Assembly (NCBI GenBank): GCA_027924645.1
Contig: BSBN01000781.1
Location: forward strand, 1,240,001-1,304,000
DNA length: 64,000 nucleotides
Source: Cunninghamia lanceolata
Lineage: Eukaryota > Streptophyta > Pinopsida > Cupressales > Cupressaceae
Reading direction: 5' to 3'
This document shows positions 47,815 through 58,904 of this stretch, one piece after another; the stretch's first letter is position 1, and each line of letters starts with the position of its first letter. A model generated the notes under the pieces. That model saw nothing but the letters and a program-made list of their open reading frames with translations, was not told the DNA's origin and did not search any database. A program made the translations under genes and the position numbers.

Positions 47815-48057
47815 TTTTCCTGAATTTTTTTCTAACATTGGGGAAAATTTGCCTTTCAAAGCCTGTTAACCCACTTTCACCTTTTACCTCAATTTGTGTG
47901 CACTCAAGCCCTTCAATGCATGTTTCCCTGTTCATGATCATCGAATCGTAGTAATCCCAATTTACCCATTTTTCCCCTAACTACGAGATCATTGATTTTT
48001 GCAGTTTTTGACAAACGTCTGTGGTAGATACCTTTTCTAGAGTTCTCTCCAAAGCTG

Positions 48058-51000
48058 ATGTCAGAGCCGTCTCTATCCAAAGCTAAAATCATGAAGTACA
48101 AATACCAAGGGTTCTTCCCTATTACTTTAGTATAGTCTAATGTTGATTAGATCAGGGATACAGAGATAGGGCATGTAGATATGACAGAGTTCGTGGACAG
48201 AACTAGACAACCAAATCCTTCTAGGCATCTACAGAAGATCATTGACAACAACATTCACTTGGTTGCCTCTTTTCTAGTTGCTGCCCATAATCCTGAGTTT
48301 GTTCTTCAGGTGGGCAGCCATTACAACAGGGATACTAGGACTATGTCAGATTCCCAAGGGAATGTGATCATGAGACTGGATGCAGAATTTCTTGACAAAA
48401 TCTTCATGTGTCCTATTGTAAATATTGGACAAATTGATTTTGCTCAAGGGAAAAGAGACTATGATGAAGATGTAGAAGCCTCAAGAAGATACATAAATAG
48501 TAAATGGTTGAAGATTCCTTGGAGCAATCTGACCAGATGGTCGAGAGATCTCCTGAGAAGTGACTTTGTAGAGGAGGTCTGTGACTTGATTACACTTTTG
48601 AGTCGAATCAGAGGACTTCCTTCTTCCTCCAAGTTTCAGGAATGGATGTACACGTACATCAAAGTGATTCTTTGAGGCACACAAAAAATCTTTTGGGGAG
48701 AACAGATTAGCAATGCTCTGCATGAGCAATTGGTGAAAGTCAATATCACTTTCAAGTTTTATATGACCTCATATCTGGTGTATACTGCTGCAAGCATGAG
48801 GAGTTTTCCTAGTCTTACTCAGGTTGGTGATAGGAGGTTGGTTCCCGTGTATGAGTAGTATCCTCAAATCACTCTAAAAGGATCAATCCATCATTTCCAT
48901 AGGGTTAATGATGCCTTCTTTTCAGTGTTTATGTGCTTATGGGACAATGAGCTTGTTCAGAAGATGATTTCAGATGAAGCTTGGGAGGTTGTAAATTCTT
49001 TTGGCTTCTTATTCTTACAGTTTCCTACTTTCACATATCTCAAAGTAGGGTATTATCCTGGTTACCCCTATATACTTCCACGATATCCCAGCGATAGGAT
49101 TGTTCTCATGGAATTATGTAGGCAGCTGATTGTGGTACATAATAAACAAATGGAGCTGACAAAGTTAGGGATTAAGTTTCCTGTAGAACTTGGAAGGTAC
49201 TCAGTTCAGTCAGCTACTAAAGCCAAAATAGTTGAATCTGAAATGCAACTGGTCACCATGAAAACTTTTAAGAAAAGGGATCATTTTGACTTCGGGAGGG
49301 TACAAGATAAAATCAAGAGAAAGTCAACTTTCCACATGCCAATGGTGGAAGATATTTGGGCTGACATTAGGACACAAAATGAGATCAGGAAGTTAGACTT
49401 TTGTAGACTTCATTTGAGTCAGATAGAAGAGCTGGGCCTTGCGGACATTCCGGAGGGAATGGAAGATGATGGGGATGTTCTAGATCCTAAATATAATACT
49501 AAAAATGTTGAAGCCTCACCTCTTCCAGAGGTCAAATGGTCAGTTAAAGAGGAGACTTCTATAAGGAAAAGATTTCAGCCAATCTTGGCTAACACAAATA
49601 TATGGTTAGAAACCAAAGGGATTAGCTTGAAAGAATTTCTTACAAGGTCAGAGACTGAAGTTTAGGAGCAAATAGGTAAGAAAGTGGAAAACAAGACAAA
49701 GAACAAGAGTGACACTCCTTCCTCTTCCAAGACACATAAACAAAAATCAAATTTGTGTCAAAGGGAGGGAAGAAGAAGGAGGTTGTAGGGACCTCTAATG
49801 TTACTGAAACTGGTATTCAAGACACTAATGTTGAGCAAATGGAGGTTGAAAATGTTGAAGCTGAATAGCTACATGTTGATAAATCAGATAATCTTCAACA
49901 AACAAATGTGCCTGAAAAACTTGATGAAGAAGGTGAAAAAGAACAAGGAGATACTGAGAATATAGGAGAGGAACCACTTGGTGATTTTCATTTTTCCCCA
50001 CAACAGGATCTACATCCAGAGTCTCAAGTTACTACACCTTAGCTTCATGTTCCTGTTTATGGTAGTTTTCCAATAGTTTCATGTGTTCCTATTTCTCCTA
50101 TTTTGGTTGTTTCCTCTAATAATACTCCCCCTTCATTAAGAACAAGTTTTGGAATAGTGTTTGATTCATCTGAGTCCATTTCTAGTTTGTCTTCCCCATC
50201 TTTTGATATCGGTGAACAAACTGTGTTAGAACATGTTCTAGATAGTTCTGAAAAGGTTGTTGATACTACTGCTATTTTTACTCCTACCAGTCCCATTGTT
50301 ACAATAACAGGAGTAAGCATGGATCCAGAAAAGCAAGTCATTGATTCTTCTCCTAACGTGGGTGCTTCTATACTTCCTCCTTGGTTGTCTGCATATACCC
50401 TGAAGAGGAAAAAGAAAGCAATTTTACCAGATGAAATTGATATAGAGAAGCTGTTGCCTTTGAAATCAAAAACTTTGAAGAAAAAGCCTAAGACTGTTTA
50501 TAGGCTTATCAATGAAAAAGGGATCAGATATGCAGAAATTGCCAAGACCCCAGAGGATGCTATTGTTGACAATTTTGATATGAATGATTATGTTGTCTCA
50601 AGAGTTGAGCTAGGTAAGATAACTCATGAAGGTATTAAGGCAGATTTTCAAACTATTGCCATCACCTTGTTTGAGAAATATGATGAGGTTAAGAAGGAGA
50701 AAGAGTAGTATAAAGATAAAGAAGAACAACTTGCTGCTGTTCTTCAAAAAATAGTAAAGTCATCTGAAATTATGGAACCCATGGTGGTAACTATAGAAGA
50801 TCCTCTGATTTAGAAAGTGGAAAAAGCTTAGGCTAGAGGAAGAGTGGTAGGAGATATTGTGGAATGTTAGCTAGCACAAGGACAAGTTCTGTTGAAGACC
50901 ACCGTAGAAAGAAAAGAAAAGATGGATAAAGCAAAAGATGAGCTTGATAACATGGTTGACTTACTTTCTCAAGAACTGCAGGATCAGGAAGAGAGCTTAG

Positions 51001-51524
51001 AGGAGTGGATAGAGATGAAGAAGATTAAGATAAAGAATCTGATTGCCATTGGGGTCATCTAAAATCAGGAATCATATCTTAGACTAAGGAATCTCTTGTT
51101 CATCGTATCAATATAATAAAAGGATTACTTGATGACTTATGCCAAGCTCATGAAAATAGTGAAGACAACAATGTCTTGCTTCTACATAGGTTGGAAGAGC
51201 TCCCATGCACTCTGACAGGTGAAGGTCATAAGTTCCTCTCAGCAGATGAAATGATAAGCTCTTTTGAAAAGATGGTTCAACATAAATTTGAGAATGAAAT
51301 GCCCTCAGTACTTTCTATGGAAAGCCTTTATGATTAGCATTCAACTTTTGTAAACCTGAAGGACAACCTTGACAAGCATAAGAAGGCGATAAAGGCAGTA
51401 AAAGATGCAGTTCTCTGGGCCCGCACTATCTCAGAGAATACAACAAAGCCTGATGCATGTGAAATGGCAGCTATACAGGCCATGTACAAAAACTTTCTAA
51501 AAAAGAATGATGGTGGCAAGTAAG
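48058..51524 (+). pseudogene. Long decayed ORF of F (about 1150 codons), function unknown
   Basis: From the ATG at 48058 (SEPSLSKAKIMKYKYQGFFP) one frame continues to about 49750 through stops near 48134, 48146, 48676, 48857 and 49663. A frameshift moves it to the frame that holds 50103-50708, and further damage follows to a final NFLKKNDGGK and stop near 51524. The first 500 codons look globular, with HLVASFLVAAHNPEFVLQVG, WSNLTRWSRDLLRSDF and YYPGYPYILPRYPSDRIVLM. The middle is Lys-, Ser- and acidic-rich; the last 300 look like coiled coil (QEESLEEWIEMKKIKIKNL). I do not recognise the family. No protease, RT or integrase is near. The architecture parallels ORF2 of element D, including a similar ending. 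Confidence 0.65.
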
Positions 51525-51545
51525 GCTCTTTTTCACATGCCTTAG

Positions 51546-52644
51546 TGTTGGCAAGAGACACATTGGAGCTTCACGATTGTTGTCATTGATGGCAACAAAG
51601 TTCATCCCACACATCCGCAGGACATAGTGTACCTATACCGGAAGTTAGATTGAAGAGTGTTATAGTCCGGTAAGCAAGAATAGAGTGTTGTGGCAAGGTC
51701 CGACAGTCAGGTCCGGATCTCTAAGAGGAAGTATCTTTGGAAAGTGCAGACTTGGGGAAGTCAAGAGGAATACCTTGATTGGTAGATTCTAGGATTTGAG
51801 CCTCCGGTGATGAAAGAGTGAAGAGATACAAGCATTCAAGTATTGGGGTCTTGTTGGCAGAACAGACAGAGGAAGAACTGATCGATAGAGCATCAGACAT
51901 TATTCTGGATAAGATATTGATGATGATCAAGATTCCTAAGGTATCATTCATGATTGGCTAACATGTTAGATGACTTCTATAAGTATCTTTTTGATCCGCA
52001 TCACTTGCTAAGCAAGGATTCAGCCGACAGACTAAAGTTTGGGAAATACTGAATATTCTGGATGCCGACTAGAAAGAGGATGAAATCCTTTGTGCGGATA
52101 TATATATACCAAATGGATTTCAATGAGAGTGTGTCATTGTTGGTGTGTTGTGTGTGCGAAGAAAAGTAGCAGAGCAGAAGGAAAGCAGTAAGGAAGGTTC
52201 GGTATGTGAAAGGACAACAATATAAAAGAAGAGAAAGGATGAAGTGTAGTAGATCAGTATACTGGGCCTAACTGGAACTGAACTCCAGCATGTGTGGATG
52301 CTTATCATTAGTTCAAGGATCCTGTTATTCTTCTTACAACTTGTAGACAATAAGTCTCTTGTAGGCAGTGAGCCTCTTGTGAGCAGTATGTTCAGGCAGT
52401 GAGCCCTAATTAACAAGTGCCATTTTTGTAATTCTATTCTTCTAACATAGAATACAATCTTGGGTTAATCACCCCGTGGTTTTCTCCCTTAACAGGGTTT
52501 CCACATCAAAAATATTGTGTCATGTGTATTTCAATTTCATGGTTATGTTTGCTTATTTGAATTGATGCTACATTAATTATTAAGAAAGTTTAGAAAGCTG
52601 AAATAATTAAGATAATTGATTCACCCCCCTCTTAGTTATCAACA
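51546..52644 (+). mobile_element. Left LTR of element D (1099 bp)
   Basis: TGTTGGCAAGAGAC to CTTAGTTATCAACA. It ends two bases before the primer site. Antisense frames here (51721-51951 and 52120-52416) recur in the right LTR and are not genes. Confidence 0.94.
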
Positions 52645-52646
52645 AT

Positions 52647-52659
52647 TGGTATCAGAGCC
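52647..52659 (+). other. Primer binding site of element D
   Basis: TGGTATCAGAGCC, the initiator-Met tRNA type, two bases after the LTR. It is identical to the site in element A. Confidence 0.95.
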
Positions 52660-52709
52660 AAGTTCCTCCAAACAGAGCCTAACAGCTTGAGGAAGATCTG
52701 GGAATTAAG

Positions 52710-53888
52710 ATGGATGTGTATGGTATGAGAGAGAAACTTCAGTCTACCCTAGATGACCTTGAGCAATCTAATTCTGAAGTCAATGAATTGAAGGAAAGAC
52801 TCAAACAGGCTGATGATTTCATAAATGAACTAAAAGGGAAACTAAGTCTCTCTATGAAAAAGAGAAAGGAACTACTTTAGCAATTGGCAAGTCAAGGTGA
52901 AGCAAATGATACAAATGGAGATCTTAAGGAGAAAACCAAGTTATGTGAAAAATTATCAAAAGAGATCATCATGGTAAGACATGAAATGGAATCAGGAGTC
53001 ATGAAATTTACCCAAGAAATTGAAGAAAAAAGAAAAATGGAAGATGATCTGAAACAATCTCTCAAGGAGAAATCAGAAGACTGCCACAAGATGGATAGAA
53101 TAATTAGGCATCTTGAATCTAATCTTGAAGATGCTAAAGATAATGAAGAAAAACTAGAAGATCAAATTGTCTCTCTTAAAAGGGATCTTCAAACAACAAA
53201 TGAATACAAAGAGAAATTCAAGATAAGTTCTACTCAACTTGAAGTTCTTGAAAGCCAAAAGAGGGTAGATGACAAGTGTGGCTTGGGATATGAGAAAGGT
53301 GAGAGCTCTAGATCCGGTCAGAAGAAGTTTGAATCAGAAAATCTAAGAAACAGGCCTAGAAGACCTCCGGTGAGGCAACCTAATGCTCAAAGATATTCAT
53401 CCTTCAATGGATACTGCCACAACTGCAATAACTTTGGTCATAAAGCTAATCAGTGCAGGAAAAGAATGAATCAGACTAATACATCCTTCTTCGGACAATG
53501 TTTTAACTGCAAAAGGTATGGTCACAAATCTCATGAATGCAGAAATATGCAAATGAACAATTCTTTCAATGGTAGATGCTTTGCATGCAATAGAATGGGT
53601 CATATGGCTAATCAATGCAGATCAAGAGGATATCAATCAAATATGCAAAGAAATGTTGTTTGCTACAATTGCAATAGATCCGGTCATATTGCCAAATTCT
53701 GTAGAAACAAGAATCAGGAGAAAAGAGGTCTGGTACATCACAATCAGAATCAAGACAAGGGAAAAGGAATAGTGGATGCGGATAAAGTTCAAAGTGAGAT
53801 GAACAAGATTTGGGTGAAGAGAAGTACAGAAAATGTAGGGGATGGATCCACACAAAAATCTGGTGCTGATATTCCTTCCGAAAATTAA
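52710..53888 (+). pseudogene. ORF1 of D: coiled coil plus four CCHC zinc knuckles
   Basis: The probable start is the ATG at 52710, 50 bases after the primer site; one TAG (about 52878) interrupts an otherwise open frame of 392 codons. Residues 1-190 are charged, with heptad-like LQSTLDDLEQSNSEVNELKE and later KEKTKLCEKLSKEIIM, and look like a long coiled coil. Residues 230-335 hold four knuckles: CHNCNNFGHKANQC, CFNCKRYGHKSHEC, CFACNRMGHMANQC and CYNCNRSGHIAKFC, all C-X2-C-X4-H-X4-C. One or two is usual for a copia gag. The protein would bind nucleic acid; a gag-like or RNA-packaging role is inferred. I see no standard copia gag core ahead of the knuckles. Confidence 0.88.
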
Positions 53889-54364
53889 AAGGTGAGCTCT
53901 GACTAAGGGGGAGACACAGGGAAAATTGTTTTTCCCCCAGCTAGTTAATTGATGCTGGAATTAGCACAAGGAGAGTTGCAAATTAAAGGGTTTATAGAGA
54001 AACATCTAAATAAACTGTGTTTAAGATATGGAAGATCCGCAAGATGTTTAGAACAAGATTGATCTAGTTCATCAAAGTCATCTGAATAAGAAAAACAAGG
54101 CAAACCGGAATGACTTAAGTCGAGCATTTATTGCAACTTGGTATTAGGGTTTGCAGAATAATATAAGGGCTTTCTTATCAAACACTTGCTCATTCTGCAT
54201 TCAAGAAGAAGTGATAAAGAGCTCTGCAACAAATCTCCTCAAGCCCATCAAAGATCATCTACAGAAGTCGATTCATCCAGCAATTGATCCGGCTCACTCC
54301 GTGAAACCTAGAAGCGTAAAAGGTATTCTCTGTTCTTAAATATCTCTCTGAAAATCTTTGAAAG
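53889..54364 (+). other. Spacer between ORF1 and ORF2 of D
   Basis: 476 bases without coding signal. A polypurine-like CTAAGGGGGAG lies at 53903-53913, right after the ORF1 stop. This is where pol would stand in an autonomous element. Confidence 0.65.
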
Positions 54365-57300
54365 ATGGGTACTCCAAATGTGGTGAAGATTTCTGATAGG
54401 TCACGCCCTAAATTTAAGAAGCATCCATATAAATCCCTAGAAGTTGATCCCCTAGGCGCTTTTTCAAGCATTCCGCATGGGGTTCTGCATGTAGAAGATG
54501 TTAGGGCATATATTCATGCGAGTATTGAAGGATTTGGGGAATCTAAGCTGGTTGATATCTATCACAAGCAATTGATAGATGACTCATTCAAACTCAAAAC
54601 CTAGTATAAAGCTATCCGAGAAAAACATTTTGCACAATGCATTCATTTCCCCTATTTTCTAGAGGATGAATGGGTCTGGTATATTTTGAGCCGAATGCAT
54701 GACAACTTCATATGGTTGAACAGGCCGTTTAAGATCACTAAGGATGCCATTAAGGCTGTAACTAGATTACACTCAACTGGTGAGATGCCTATTCTCAAAT
54801 CTGTCAAAAACCAAATTGTAAGCGAGGCTACCAGATCAAAGTTTGATAAAAGAGCAATGACTATTGAGGATATCACAGATCCAGATATCAAGTTTGCATC
54901 AATGATAATTGGATATAAGATTTATCACTCCAGTAGGGAGAATTTAGTATTTGGAACTACTATATATACTGCTTATGAAATGTTGAGGAAGAATGCAGAC
55001 TATGATCTTTGTGAGCTCCTTCTAAACCAACTCTTGGAGAATCTATAGAAGATAAAGAAGGATAAGAAGAACTCTTTCAAATATGGTGGTTTGATACTCT
55101 GCCTATTCTTTTATTACATGAATGAGCTTCTCGGATCCAGTGGTTGGGTATGGCAGAATGATAGACCAGTAGCCATTCAAATCAGAGATCATATACATGG
55201 GCTTGGTGATGCCAAGGCACAAAATACAGCTCTCTGGGGCTATTTCAAGAATTTTTAGAGCATGATGCAAGCAAGAGAGAGAATCCCCCAATCTTTAGTT
55301 GAAAAATATAAAGATACAATATGCTTTATGGTAGAAATTGATCAGTGCCTAATGGAGGTAGTGGAACCAAGAACAGTGTGGATCATACTAATGGGGTATG
55401 AAGTTGATGAGAAAATTGTAGAGCTGCATGTTCAACACATGCTATGTCATCCCAAGGATCCTAAGGCAGAAAGGTTTGGAACCTTTGAAGAATTAAGTAT
55501 AAAAATCCATGTGGAGCTTAGACAATCGGAGATGAAGAGAAAAGTGAGAAAAGAGGTAGAAGAATTTGTTAAGAGGCATGGAATCTCAAAAGAGACACTT
55601 GATGCACATAGAGAAAAGATGGAAAGGGCAGAGAAAGAGAAGGAAGAAGCAGAAAAGGAAAGTGATCCAGTAGAAGCCCCATCCCAGACCAGATCCTCTA
55701 AGAGGTCTACACCTACAACTGCTAAGACCTTAAAGGCATCAAAACCGGAAGCAAAACCATCCGGTAAAGCAGAGAAAAGAACTAAGACAAAGGCCACAAG
55801 GTCTTATATTAGTCAGAAGGATGAAGAAGAGACAGAATTTGATGAGGAGGTAAGGAAAATGAGGAAAAAGAAGAAAGTATCTGGTGAACCCTCTACCGGT
55901 GCAGACAAGGAAGAGATGGCATAAGAGTTTGTTGAAAGGTCCACTCTGTCCTTAGACGATGTAGTTAAGGCAGTTACTATGGATGGGAACCTGTAACCAA
56001 TAATAGAATTCTATGATGCATACAATGATGTAGATAAAAAGATCTTAGAGGAAGCCACAGTTAAGTGTTTGAACATATACAATAAGTCTTTTATTGAAAT
56101 TATATCTCTCATTCCCAAAAGCCTAGAGAAGGAATTAGAGATAAGGAAAAATAATGCTAGGGCAAAGGATCTTGAGATCTGAGAACATATAGCCATTCAT
56201 CTTTTTCCTTCAATCACTCAGAAGCAAATGAATATGATCTTCAAAGATTGCAAGGATGAGTTTCGGAGCAAAGCCAGAATGAATCAACTTATGCTCGGTG
56301 AAACTGACAAAATAGGAAAAGAGATAGAAGAGATTCTTCGAAATGCTTACAAAAGATTCAACATTCCCATTGTCGAGGACCTAGGTGATGATCCCTTAGT
56401 TACAAATGAATCTACTGAGATAGTGGCAAAAGAGATAAAGGAGACAAGTGAAGAAAAAGGTAAGGACTTAGATTCCTTTTCTCTGGAAGAGGAAGTTCAA
56501 GGAGAAGTAAATCCAGACTCTCCAGCAGTCTCCGGATCTAAAGGAGAAGAAAGTATAAGAGAAAAATCTAGTCAAGAAGAACAAGGAAAGGGAAGAGAAG
56601 AAGAATTAAAGATAGAAAAAGCTACAGATGATAGTGGTAAGGCTGCAGAAGGAGAGAAAATTCTGTCTCCAGCAAGAGACACAGCAGAAGCAATCAAGGA
56701 TTTCTTGACCAAAGAGATGATGGAATTTGATGAACCAGAGTTGCTTCAAGGTCCATTTAATTTTGATTCCCTCTCTCTGGTGCAAACCATGAAGCTAGCA
56801 TCTTTCACTCAAGTAAAGGCAAAAGAAAAAATGCTGAAGTCTCACATGGAAGATTGTGAACTCATAGAAACTGCATCTGGTGTATTGGAGAAGATCATGC
56901 CATCTTTTAAGAAAGATCCCTCAGCCTCTTCATCCGGTAATCTCAAATCTCTAGTAAATAGTGTTAGTACACATTTTGAATCTCTAGAGAAATCAGCTGA
57001 GGAGAAGGTCCGGAAAGGATTTTTGAATAAGAGATTCTCAGAGTTACAAGGCTTAATAACAAATGATAGGAGAGTTATGGATATTGGAATAAAGAGCTTG
57101 GAAAATTCTCCTAAAGATGGTGAAGATATCTACAAATTTTGTTTATCCTAGCCTAAAGTAACCAAGGATATTGAGAAGAAAGTAAAAGAGCAAGAGGATA
57201 TACTGACAAGTTTATCTCAAAGTTTTGATCCTCTCTCCACTCCTATAGTAAATCAAGAATGTCAGACTATTGCAATCATAGCTGAAATAAAGAAGCTTGA

Positions 57301-57559
57301 GAAGGAGAAGAAAAATAGAACAAACAGGTTAAGTGAACTCAGAGGGATCATTATCCCTAAGTTAGAGGCCATGCATGAGGCTCTAACTGATGCTCAGAGC
57401 ACAGCCCGGACCAGTGATTCGACAGATCTCAAGAGGGTAGAAGCTTTTTCATTCCTGTTGAGTGGTCACATCTCAATTTTGGATAGGATGAAGCAGAGTT
57501 GGGCAACAGAAGTTGTACAATTGAAAACAACTTTTGCAGACATACTACAATATATGTAA
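54365..57559 (+). pseudogene. ORF2 of D: about 1065 codons, function unknown
   Basis: One frame from the ATG at 54365 (GTPNVVKISDRSRPKFKKHP) to 57559, with seven stops (about 54602, 55046, 55256, 55922, 55994, 56179 and 57149) and no frameshift. Residues 1-370 look globular (FIWLNRPFKITKDAIKAVTR, NSFKYGGLILCLFFYYMNEL, RTVWIILMGYEVDEKIVELH). Residues 370-530 are a Lys/Glu-rich linker with KEKEEAEKESD and many TK/SK pairs; 620-790 are acidic; the C-terminus is helical (RTSDSTDLKRVEAF). I see no signal peptide, no clear membrane span and no enzyme motif. It could be a far-diverged env-like ORF such as SIRE elements carry 3' of pol, or a captured gene. Its nearest relative here is the ORF of F. 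Confidence 0.75.
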
Positions 57560-57802
57560 GTATAACCTATTTATATACTTATGTGGCTAAGTATAGTTGA
57601 ATTTTTGGAATTTTGGTGTGCGGACCCTACCCTTTGCCATTGATGTCAAAAGGGGAGTGAGGAACAATGAAAAATGTGGGATCCAGCTAAGGGGGAGCTC
57701 CGGAAAAATATACATTAGAAGAGAGCATCAACCAAGGGGGAGTATAGTATAACACTTAGTCATTTTTCACTAAGTGTTGCCATCAATGCCAAAGGGGGAG
57801 AT
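57560..57802 (+). other. 3' untranslated region of D with repeated polypurine tracts
   Basis: Three purine tracts with the same core lie at 57688-57697 (CTAAGGGGGAG), 57732-57743 (CCAAGGGGGAGT) and 57790-57802 (AAAGGGGGAGAT). The last one directly precedes the right LTR and is the expected primer. A palindrome of CACTTAGT/CACTAAGTG type lies at about 57752-57777. Confidence 0.8.
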
Positions 57803-58899
57803 TGTTGGCAAGAGACACATTGGAGCTTCATGATTGTTGTCATTGATGGCAACAAAGTTCATCCCACACATCCGCAGGACATAGTGTACCTATACCGGAA
57901 GTCAGATTGAAGAGTGTTATAGTCCGGTAAGCAAGAACAGAGTGTTGTGGCAAGGTCCAATAGTCAAGTCCATATCTCTAAGAGGAAGTATCTTTGGAAA
58001 GTGTGGACTTGGGGAAGTTAAGAGGAGTACCTTGACTGGTAGATTCTAGGATTTGATCCTCCGATGATGAAAGAGTGAAGAGATACAAGCATTCGAGTAT
58101 TGGGGTCTTGTTGGTAGAATAGACAGAGGAAGAACTGACCGGCAGAGCATCAGACATTATTTCGGATAAGATATTGATGATGATCAAGATTCCTAAGGTA
58201 TCATTCATGATTGGTCGACATGTTAGATGACTTCTATAAGTATCTTTTTGATCCGCATCATTTGCTAAGCAAGGATTCAGCCGACAGACTAAAGTTTGGG
58301 AAATACTAAATATTCTGGATGCCGACTAGAAAGAGGATGAAATCCTTTGTGCGGATATATATATACCAAATGGATTTCGATGAGAGTGTCGTTGTTGGTG
58401 TGTTGTGTGTGCGAAGAAAAGTAGCAGAGCAGAAAGAAAGCAATAAGGAAGGTTTGGTATGTGAAAGGACAATAGTATAAAAGAAGAGAAAGGATGAAGT
58501 GCAATAGATTAGTATACTGGGCCTAACTGGAACTGAACTCCAGCATGTGTGGATGCTTATCATTAGTTCAAGGATCCTGTTATTCTTCTTACAACTTGTA
58601 GATAGTAAGTCTCTTGTAGGCAGTGAGCCTCTTGTGAGCAGTATGCTCGGGCAGTGAGCCCTAATTGGCAAGTGCAATTTTTGTAATTCTATTCTTCTAA
58701 CAGAGAATACAATCTTGGGTTGATCACTTGTGGTTTTCTCCCTTAACAGGGTTTCCACGTCAAAAATATTGTGTCATGTGTATTTCAATTTCATGGTTAT
58801 GTTTGCTTATTTGAATTGATGCTACATTAATTATTAAGAAAGTTCAGAAAGCTGAAATAATTAAGATAACTGATTCACCCCCCCTCTCAGTTATCAACA
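57803..58899 (+). mobile_element. Right LTR of element D (1097 bp)
   Basis: TGTTGGCAAGAGAC to CAGTTATCAACA, then CTTAG. It differs from the left LTR at roughly 40 positions, mostly transitions. Confidence 0.94.
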
Positions 58900-58904
58900 C
58901 TTAG

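Larger units (their letters stand above)
51546..58899 (+). mobile_element. Element D: pol-less copia-type LTR retrotransposon, plus strand
   Basis: It is 7.35 kb with LTRs 51546-52644 and 57803-58899, flanked by CTTAG on both sides (51541-51545 and 58900-58904). A TGGTATCAGAGCC primer site follows the left LTR, and an AAAGGGGGAGAT polypurine tract precedes the right one. The LTRs are about 96% identical by eye. Inside are ORF1 with zinc knuckles and ORF2 of about 1065 codons; protease, RT, RNase H and integrase are absent. The LTR resembles that of element A. The AAGGGGGAGATTGTTGG-type 3' junction is typical of SIRE-like copia elements. Confidence 0.92.

Noticed and set aside
52120..52416. 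Antisense frame in the D LTR, longer in the right LTR (58306-58758)
   Set aside because: It starts and stops at different places in the two LTRs and has no recognisable domain.
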